64,000 nucleotides of DNA from JBJYKD01 sp049310025. GTDB taxonomy: Bacteria > Bacillota > Thermosediminibacteria > Thermosediminibacterales > Tepidanaerobacteraceae. The stretch covers positions 62,001-126,000 of the forward strand of contig NZ_JBJYKD010000004.1 in assembly GCF_049310025.1 (NCBI RefSeq), in the 5' to 3' direction. The notes under the pieces are model-generated. The model made no database searches and had not been told where the DNA came from. It saw only the letters and a list, made by a program, of their open reading frames with translations. This document shows positions 58,544 through 64,000 of the stretch, piece by piece (position 1 is the stretch's first letter; each line of letters starts with the position of its first letter). The position numbers and the translations under genes were made by a program.

Positions 58544-60462
58544 AAGAAATCATACTGGGTACAGCCGGTCATATAGATCATGGTAAAACCACTCTGATAA
58601 AAGCCCTGACGGGCATCAATACCGACAGGTTGAAAGAAGAGCAGAAACGGGGCATAACGATAGACCTGGGTTTTGCCCATTTTACACTTCCGTCCGGCCG
58701 AAGGGTGGGAATTGTGGATGTGCCCGGGCACGAAAAATTTATTAAGAACATGCTGGCCGGTGCCGGCGGCATGGATATGGTTCTCATGGTAATTGCGGCC
58801 GATGAAGGGGTCATGCCGCAGACCCGTGAACATCTGAATATATTGAAACTCTTAAACGTAAGCAGAGGGATTACGGTTATTACTAAAAAAGATGCTGTAG
58901 ATGAAGAATGGCTGGAACTGGTTATAGAAGAGGTAAAGGAACAATTAAAGGGCACTTTTCTGGAAAACGCCCCAATAATACCTGTTTCTTCGGTAACCGG
59001 CGAGGGATTGAAGGAATTGGTGGAGGCCATCGACAAAATATGCCGGGTAGAGTTTCCCAGAGACCTGGAATCGCCCTTTCGTCTGCCCGTGGATAGGGTG
59101 TTCACACTCCAGGGCATAGGTACTGTGGTCACCGGCAGCCTTATTTCAGGCACGGTGAAAGTCGGCGATGATGTGGAAATTTATCCCATGGGCAAAAAAT
59201 CCCGGGTGCGCTCCATTGAAGTGCACGGGCAAAGTGTCGATTTTGCCCTTGCAGGCCAGAGGACCGCATTGAACCTTGCTGATGTAAAAAAAGAAGACAT
59301 GGAACGAGGTAATGTAATTGCGCCGCCGGGATCCCTGCTGGCGGTTACCGGGGCCTATGCTTACCTGAAACTCCTGGAGGAAGCACCAAAGCCCGTAAAA
59401 AACCGGGAGCGGGTGAGATTCCATACAGGCACAAAAGAAGCCCTCGCGAGATTGGTCTTGATGGAGGGGGAAGAACTCTCCCCTGGCGGCGAGTCTTTTG
59501 TCCTCATTCAGCTGGAAGAACCCGTAACCTGCGCGTATAAAGATTATTTTGTTATTCGCAGTTATTCTCCGGCCACCACCATTGGCGGCGGCCGGATCCT
59601 CTTTATAAATCCAAAACGCCTGAGAAAAGGAGCGCGCGAAAAAGGCCAAGCGGCCCTTGCAGCAGCTTTAAATGGTGACTTGGAAGATTTTATTACAGGG
59701 CTGGTAGAATATTTCGGCAGAGAATATATGAGTCTGCAGGAGATCCGCCCCTATACAGCAAAAAGCGAAAAACAGGTGGAAAGGGCGGCAAAAAAACTTG
59801 CCGGAGAAAATAAAACGGTTATGATAAATGCTAGTGGGGAAAAACTCATTTTCAGCAGGGCATTCTATGATACCCTCACAAAAGAAGCGCTGGCCATGGT
59901 GGAAGACTATCATAAGAAGTTCCCTTTGAGTGAGGGGATTCCAAAAGAAGAGTTTAGAAGCCGCATCAATTTGGAACCGAAAATATTTGAGGCTTTGCTT
60001 GAAAACTGGATAAATGAAGGGGGCCTGGAAAGCGCCGGAAATGCGGTAAAAAGAAAAGGTTTCTCCATTCAGTTGAGCGAAGGTCAGTATGAGGTTTATG
60101 AGAAAATACAGGAACTTTTCAGACAGGGAGGATGGACGCCACCCACCCTGGATGAAGTACTGGCCGCTTTTCCGCAAAAGCGGGAAAAGCAGGTAAAAGA
60201 AGTGCTGTTTATGCTCTGCAATGAGGGAAGGCTTGTTAAACTTTCGGAAGAAATATTCATGTCTGAAGAGTGGATAGAAAGGGCGCTTCACCTGTTACAG
60301 CAGTTTTTTGTGAAAAATAAAGAATTGACTGTCTCGGCGTTCCGTGATATGCTGGGCACATCTAGAAAATACGCCCTTCCACTGCTGGAATACATGGACA
60401 GCATAAAGGCCACGCGGCGCGTGAAAAATGTCAGGATAGCGGGGAGCAACCTTTACGGGTAA
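58540..60462 (+). CDS. selB: Selenocysteine-specific elongation factor SelB
   Basis: A 640-residue GTPase: G1 GHIDHGKTTL, G3 DVPGHEKF, G4 TKKD, then EF-Tu-like domains 2 and 3 and a C-terminal winged-helix array (about 400-640) that binds the SECIS. It overlaps the selA stop by four bases. Confidence 0.96.
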   Translation: MKEIILGTAGHIDHGKTTLIKALTGINTDRLKEEQKRGITIDLGFAHFTLPSGRRVGIVDVPGHEKFIKNMLAGAGGMDMVLMVIAADEGVMPQTREHLNILKLLNVSRGITVITKKDAVDEEWLELVIEEVKEQLKGTFLENAPIIPVSSVTGEGLKELVEAIDKICRVEFPRDLESPFRLPVDRVFTLQGIGTVVTGSLISGTVKVGDDVEIYPMGKKSRVRSIEVHGQSVDFALAGQRTALNLADVKKEDMERGNVIAPPGSLLAVTGAYAYLKLLEEAPKPVKNRERVRFHTGTKEALARLVLMEGEELSPGGESFVLIQLEEPVTCAYKDYFVIRSYSPATTIGGGRILFINPKRLRKGAREKGQAALAAALNGDLEDFITGLVEYFGREYMSLQEIRPYTAKSEKQVERAAKKLAGENKTVMINASGEKLIFSRAFYDTLTKEALAMVEDYHKKFPLSEGIPKEEFRSRINLEPKIFEALLENWINEGGLESAGNAVKRKGFSIQLSEGQYEVYEKIQELFRQGGWTPPTLDEVLAAFPQKREKQVKEVLFMLCNEGRLVKLSEEIFMSEEWIERALHLLQQFFVKNKELTVSAFRDMLGTSRKYALPLLEYMDSIKATRRVKNVRIAGSNLYG

Positions 60463-60584
60463 AGACCGCTCATCATCCCTGTTATCAGGGATTTAGATCG
60501 CTTCTTTTTTGATCAGCTCAAAATCCTTTCAACGCAAATCACTTGAAAATAAGATGTTTTTTTGCTACAATCAACTATAATTGG

Positions 60585-60679
60585 GGGAGTAGATAGGTCC
60601 TGGTGGACCTTCTGGTCTTCAAAACCAGCACCGGGGGCGAAACCTCCGGGGTGGGTTCGATTCCCACATACTCCCGCCA
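60585..60679 (+). tRNA. selC: tRNA-Sec (UCA anticodon)
   Basis: 95 bases. Acceptor stem GGGAGTA at 60585-60591 pairs with TACTCCC before GCCA; anticodon loop CTTCAAA has TCA at 60619-60621; the long variable arm (ACCGGGGGCGAAACCTCCGGG) and the T arm GTGGG-TTCGATT-CCCAC are typical. CCA is encoded. The 8th acceptor pair (G-A) is a mismatch. It follows selB by 122 bp, and a short 5' G run precedes it. Confidence 0.93.
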
Positions 60680-60861
60680 GCCAGATAAATCAGGGCCTGA
60701 GTGGTGCGGCTGAAAGCTATGTGCCGTTTATTTTCGATTCAAAAAGATTACAAAAAACAGAGTCAATTAAAATTTAAGATAATATGGGATATGTATGACG
60801 ACCATAATCAACCTTAAATAAAAAAGATATCTCGGTTCCTTCTGTAATATTTAATGAATTT

Positions 60862-61059
60862 TTAATAGAGATTTAACTGCTTAATTAAATCTTCCTTATT
60901 TTTTTCGTCTAATATTTGTTTAAATTCATTTGTTTTTTTTATTGTTTTATAGAGTTCAACGTAAGAGTTACATACAAATTCAAGAAGTTTTTCATTGTTT
61001 AATTTGGATTTTTGTATCATTGCCAAAAGTAAATCTTTAACAATCTCATTTTCATTCAT
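60862..61059 (-). CDS. Hypothetical helical protein in the AT-rich islet
   Basis: A 65-residue protein without known family. Charged, Lys/Asn-rich and helical (NEIVKDLLLAMIQKSKLNNEKLLEFVC). ATG at 61059 follows AAAGGAG at seven bases. Codon use is AT-rich compared with neighbours. It lies 80 bp downstream of the next minus-strand gene with a terminator between, so may be transcribed separately. Confidence 0.5.
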   Translation of the reverse strand: MNENEIVKDLLLAMIQKSKLNNEKLLEFVCNSYVELYKTIKKTNEFKQILDEKNKEDLIKQLNLY

Positions 61060-61096
61060 CTTTCTTCTCCTTTCCATATAATGAATTAATGATTAG

Positions 61097-61128
61097 AAAA
61101 AATGGCCCGCGGCCGGAACCTCGGGCCA
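61097..61128 (-). terminator. Terminator of the 61139-61660 gene (minus strand)
   Basis: On the minus strand TGGCCCG (61128-61122) pairs with CGGGCCA (61109-61103), followed by six Ts (A run at 61097-61102). Confidence 0.75.
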
Positions 61129-61138
61129 AACAAGAAAA

Positions 61139-61660
61139 TTATTTATTGTTTAATTGTGATTGAAACTGATTGACCTTGGGTGGGCATACAGGTACTGAAA
61201 CCAGTTGTTCTCTGGCAACTACTATCTTAACATCATAAGCTACTTTCAAGCTCAGCACGCCTGTGGACAGAGAGCCGGTAACAGGATCTACGGAGGGAAG
61301 TGCATAGACTAAAGTCCCTTCAAGTTTGGGGAAATGTTGGACGTGATCGCCGGGCTGTATATCGGGGCAAGAAATATGGCCTTGTAATGGAATTGCATAG
61401 TATGAACTTACCGGTACGGCAATTCCTGTAATGGTAAGGAGTACCTTTACCCAACCGTAATTAATAACCTTACCATCGAGTGTAGCATCGTTCAGAACAG
61501 GATTGTCTACTACCGTTAATGTCGGTTTAACATTTAATAAACCGGTAATTGGATCTAATATAACACCAGGCGGTGCGGTTATTCTTATTTCCCCTATCTC
61601 TTGAACATTTTGCTCACATACCACGACCAATGTTTTCAATTTTTGGCATATATCTGCCAT
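61139..61660 (-). CDS. Hypothetical beta-rich protein, possibly SPOCS/DUF3794-like
   Basis: A 173-residue protein without signal peptide. It consists of alternating beta segments (VQEIGEIRITAPPGVILDPITG, KVINYGWVKVLLTITGIAVPVSSYYAIPLQG) and conserved-looking Cys at CPD and VPVCPP. The strand pattern recalls SPOCS/DUF3794 domains of spore envelope proteins, but the likeness is weak. ATG 61660 follows AAAGGAGGTAGGACC. It is in the low-GC islet after tRNA-Sec. Confidence 0.5.
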   Translation of the reverse strand: MADICQKLKTLVVVCEQNVQEIGEIRITAPPGVILDPITGLLNVKPTLTVVDNPVLNDATLDGKVINYGWVKVLLTITGIAVPVSSYYAIPLQGHISCPDIQPGDHVQHFPKLEGTLVYALPSVDPVTGSLSTGVLSLKVAYDVKIVVAREQLVSVPVCPPKVNQFQSQLNNK

Positions 61661-61851
61661 GGTCCTACCTCCTTTGGGAGTAAAAGAGTTATTTGTTTCT
61701 CCCACTAGCATAATATGAACTTCATCATGGTATTGACACAGATGACTTAAAAGAATGTAAATGTATTTTTTGGCCGGGTTGATGCCCCTTGCAAGCAAAA
61801 GTCTTTTTTAATGTACGAATCTAGGGTTTTTATTTTTTTTTGTTTCGCGGG
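61661..61851. other. AT-rich intergenic stretch before argC
   Basis: Divergent region between the 61139 gene and argC. Apart from the argC promoter to its right, I see no ORF with a ribosome site and no repeat. Confidence 0.4.
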
Positions 61852-61880
61852 TTGTATTTTTATACATCTTTATGTATAAT
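61852..61880 (+). promoter_or_regulatory. Promoter and overlapping palindromic operator of argC
   Basis: TTGTAT (61852-61857), 17 bases, TATAAT (61875-61880). An inverted repeat TATACAT-CTTT-ATGTATA (61861-61878) covers the spacer and most of the -10 box. The overlap suggests repression; ArgR/AhrC is the obvious candidate, though the sequence is not a clear ARG-box match. Confidence 0.6.
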
Positions 61881-61935
61881 AATAAACAATTGACATCCTG
61901 AAAAAAATAGCCATTGTCTGGAAGGGAGATATGTC

Positions 61936-62979
61936 ATGAAAATCAAGGTGGGAATCGTTGGCGCTACCGGGTACACCGGTGAAGAACTGGTGCGAATCCT
62001 CTCCAGGCATCCCCGGGTGGAATTTTCGGCGCTTATTTCCCAGAGCTATGTGGGCAAGGGAATAGACCAAGTATATCCCAATTTGCGTGGGTTTGCCGCC
62101 CGGGAGTGCTCTGAATTGGATACCGCTCAGATAGTGGCCGAATCTGATGTGATTTTTGTTGCTCTTCCCCACGGTCATTCGGCACGTGTGGTTAGGGAAG
62201 CCGCTGTTCAAGGGAGGAAGGTCATCGACCTGGGGGCCGACTTTCGCTTTGATGACGTTTCGATTTATGAGAAGTGGTACCAAGTGGCTCATGAAGCTCC
62301 GGACCTCCTTAAAAAGGCGGTGTACGGCCTTCCGGAATTACATGGGGAAGCCATAGCAAAAGCGCAGGTTATAGGCAATCCGGGCTGCTATCCCACAAGT
62401 GCCATTTTAGCCCTGGCCCCGGCACTTAAAGAGGGTTTGGTTGACCCCGCCTCCGTCATAATTGACAGCAAGTCGGGGATATCCGGGGCCGGCAGGACTC
62501 TAACTTTAGAAAGCCACTTTGCCGAATGCAATGAGAATGTCAAAGCCTATAATCTGGCGCGGCACCGTCATACACCGGAAATTGAGCAGGAACTAAGCAA
62601 AATATGCGGTGTTCATGTTACGGTTACCTTCACTCCACACATGATTCCGATGACAAGAGGTATTCTGACCACCGCTTATGCTCTGCTCAGGGAAAATCTA
62701 AAAACCGTGGAGGTCCTGGACGCCTACCGGCGTTTTTATGAAGGTAAACCCTTCGTAAGGGTAAGGGAACCGGGTGAATTTCCTCAAACAAAGTGGGTAT
62801 GGGGATCCAATTACTGTGATTTGGGCCTGGAGGTAGATGAAAGGACCGGCAGGTTGATTGTGGTATCGGCAATTGACAACCTCGTAAAAGGAGCTTCCGG
62901 TCAAGCGGTCCAGAACATGAACCTGATGTTCGGTTTTCCCGAGACCATGGGTTTGGAATACCCGGGAATCTATCCATAA
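61936..62979 (+). CDS. argC: N-acetyl-gamma-glutamyl-phosphate reductase
   Basis: A 347-residue arginine-synthesis enzyme. NADP-binding GIVGATGYTGEELVRIL at the start and the catalytic Cys in GNPGCYPTSA near residue 155; the domain with HxHTPE (HRHTPEIEQEL) follows. AAGGGAGATATGTC precedes the ATG. Confidence 0.95.
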   Translation: MKIKVGIVGATGYTGEELVRILSRHPRVEFSALISQSYVGKGIDQVYPNLRGFAARECSELDTAQIVAESDVIFVALPHGHSARVVREAAVQGRKVIDLGADFRFDDVSIYEKWYQVAHEAPDLLKKAVYGLPELHGEAIAKAQVIGNPGCYPTSAILALAPALKEGLVDPASVIIDSKSGISGAGRTLTLESHFAECNENVKAYNLARHRHTPEIEQELSKICGVHVTVTFTPHMIPMTRGILTTAYALLRENLKTVEVLDAYRRFYEGKPFVRVREPGEFPQTKWVWGSNYCDLGLEVDERTGRLIVVSAIDNLVKGASGQAVQNMNLMFGFPETMGLEYPGIYP

Positions 62980-63056
62980 GTCATGGGAATTACGGGAAGC
63001 CCGAAAAAGACTCTTTAAAGAGCGGCATCTCTCATGAACAATGGAGGGTGGTTGTG

Positions 63057-63944
63057 ATGCTGACACCTTTGGAAAAGGCCCGGATTTTGGCCGAAGCCAT
63101 GCCTTCAATAAGGAGGTATCATGGCAAGTGCGTGGTAATTAAACTGGGCGGTAACGTGATGATAAATGATGAACTTAAAAAATCACTTATGGAAGATGTC
63201 GTCCTTATGAAATTATTGGGGATTCATCCTGTTCTGGTTCACGGAGGCGGGCCGGAGATTACCTCAATGCTGGAAAAAATGGGCAAGAAGACCGTGTTTG
63301 TAGATGGGTTGCGGGTTACAGATGCAAAAACCATGGAAATCACGGAAATGGTTCTCGCTGGCAAAATAAACAAGGAGATTGTTTTTCTCATCCACCAGTG
63401 CGGGGGTAAAGCCGTAGGGCTTAGCGGCAAGGATGGGAATCTCATCCGGGCAAGAAAGAGATATGGGAAGGTAAAAAAAGAAGGAAGCGGCGATATTCCA
63501 ATAGACCTGGGCTTTGTGGGCGATGTGGAAAAAATAAATCCTGAAATTATTGAGGTAGTCACAACAGCAGGGTATATTCCTGTGGTGGCCCCCGTCGGCT
63601 ATGGGCCGGGAGGAGAAACTTACAATATCAATGCGGATTACGTGGCCGGAGAAATGGCTATCTCTTTGAAGGCGGATAAGCTGGTACTTTTAACCGATGT
63701 AAGAGGCATTTTCGCCGACTTTTCCGATACTGCTTCTTTTATATCTACAATAAAGGCTTCCGAGGCGTCCGAACTCATTGAAAGGGGGGTTATTTCCGGA
63801 GGGATGATTCCGAAAGTGCAGTGCTGCGTGAGGGCACTGCAGGCCGGTGTGTCCAGTACCCATATCATTGACGGTCGAATTCCCCACTCAATATTGGCGG
63901 AGATATTTACCGGAAATGGTACAGGCACCACCATAGTTAAATAA
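63057..63944 (+). CDS. argB: Acetylglutamate kinase
   Basis: A 295-residue amino-acid kinase. VIKLGGNVM near residue 27, VLVHGGGPEI near 62, and INADYVAGEMAISLKADKLVLLTDVRGI near 200 are diagnostic. ATG 63057 after GGAGGG; GTG 63054 is possible. The length and the N-terminal helix suggest an arginine-sensitive hexamer type, which is inference. It follows argC by 77 bp; the window ends before the next gene. Confidence 0.94.
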   Translation: MLTPLEKARILAEAMPSIRRYHGKCVVIKLGGNVMINDELKKSLMEDVVLMKLLGIHPVLVHGGGPEITSMLEKMGKKTVFVDGLRVTDAKTMEITEMVLAGKINKEIVFLIHQCGGKAVGLSGKDGNLIRARKRYGKVKKEGSGDIPIDLGFVGDVEKINPEIIEVVTTAGYIPVVAPVGYGPGGETYNINADYVAGEMAISLKADKLVLLTDVRGIFADFSDTASFISTIKASEASELIERGVISGGMIPKVQCCVRALQAGVSSTHIIDGRIPHSILAEIFTGNGTGTTIVK

Positions 63945-64000
63945 AAGATTTTTCCGAAAGAAAAAATATTTATAATATATAGAAAAGGGGTATGGTTAAT

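Noticed and set aside
60585..61935. Integrated phage or genomic island at selC
   Set aside because: No integrase, no direct repeat of the tRNA end seen, only two small genes; left as a question, not a mobile-element call.
1..64000. CRISPR array
   Set aside because: No regularly spaced repeat family; only isolated pairs such as 51857/51926.

Overview
The window looks like chromosome of an anaerobic, spore-forming, low-to-moderate-GC Firmicute of the Clostridia, plausibly near the Thermosediminibacterales or Thermoanaerobacterales (that placement is inference). The support is a conserved Bacillus/Clostridia gene order (maf-radC-mreBCD-...-minCD-spoIVFA-spoIVFB and rplU-prp-rpmA-spo0B-like-obg), spore genes (cotJABC, sleB-ypeB, spoIVFAB), an [FeFe]-hydrogenase maturase (hydE), corrinoid methyl-transfer genes with a reductive activator, a two-gene SufCB set, and a complete selenocysteine set (selD, selA, selB, tRNA-Sec). 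Strong GGAGG ribosome sites and frequent GTG/TTG starts run throughout. No phage, IS element, CRISPR array or rRNA was seen.

Layout. 1-15.6 kb: an edge-truncated membrane protein; a YHS-domain gene behind a CsoR-like operator; lipB-lipA; orphan hydE (minus); a PspA/coiled-coil/SHOCT membrane module; a response regulator and a histidine kinase with a Met/His-rich sensor loop; then a corrinoid cluster (corrinoid protein, three UroD-family methyltransferases, RACo) running into two PLP enzymes of transsulfuration type. 15.7-20.1 kb: minus-strand cotJABC and a tandem-ThiF-to-cysK operon, then a plus-strand CopZ-like chaperone whose promoter and operator copy the geometry of the YHS gene. 20.4-38.3 kb: envelope and cell-shape block (NusG-II and Gx proteins, maf, radC, mreBCD, PBP2, minCDE, FtsA-like, rodA, spoIVFAB), two radical-SAM-linked genes and RNase G. 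38.4-43 kb: an unusual sporulation-type patch of tiny hydrophobic proteins, a YbaB-containing minus-strand operon and sleB-ypeB, with several AC-N17/18-CATAnnnTA promoters of SigK type. 43-51.8 kb: ribosome and assembly block (rplU, prp, rpmA, Spo0B-like, obg, nadD, yqeK, LCP, rsfS, T-box leuS). 52-56 kb: sufC-sufB-cobQ-comEA. 56-60.7 kb: selD-selA-selB-selC, with SelD itself read through an in-frame UGA. 60.7-61.9 kb: an AT-rich islet with two unrecognised minus-strand genes. 61.9 kb to the end: argC-argB behind a palindromic operator.

Functional themes. Metal handling (twin CsoR-like operators, YHS and CopZ proteins, Met-rich kinase), one-carbon/corrinoid and sulfur chemistry (methyltransferases, RACo, transsulfuration enzymes, cysteine synthase, E1-like ThiF, Suf, LipA), selenium incorporation, and sporulation. 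The best candidates for undescribed biology are the corrinoid-transsulfuration cluster at 7.9-15.6 kb, the tandem E1-like protein, the micro-protein/YbaB patch at 38.4-43 kb, and a calcium-loop insertion in PBP2.
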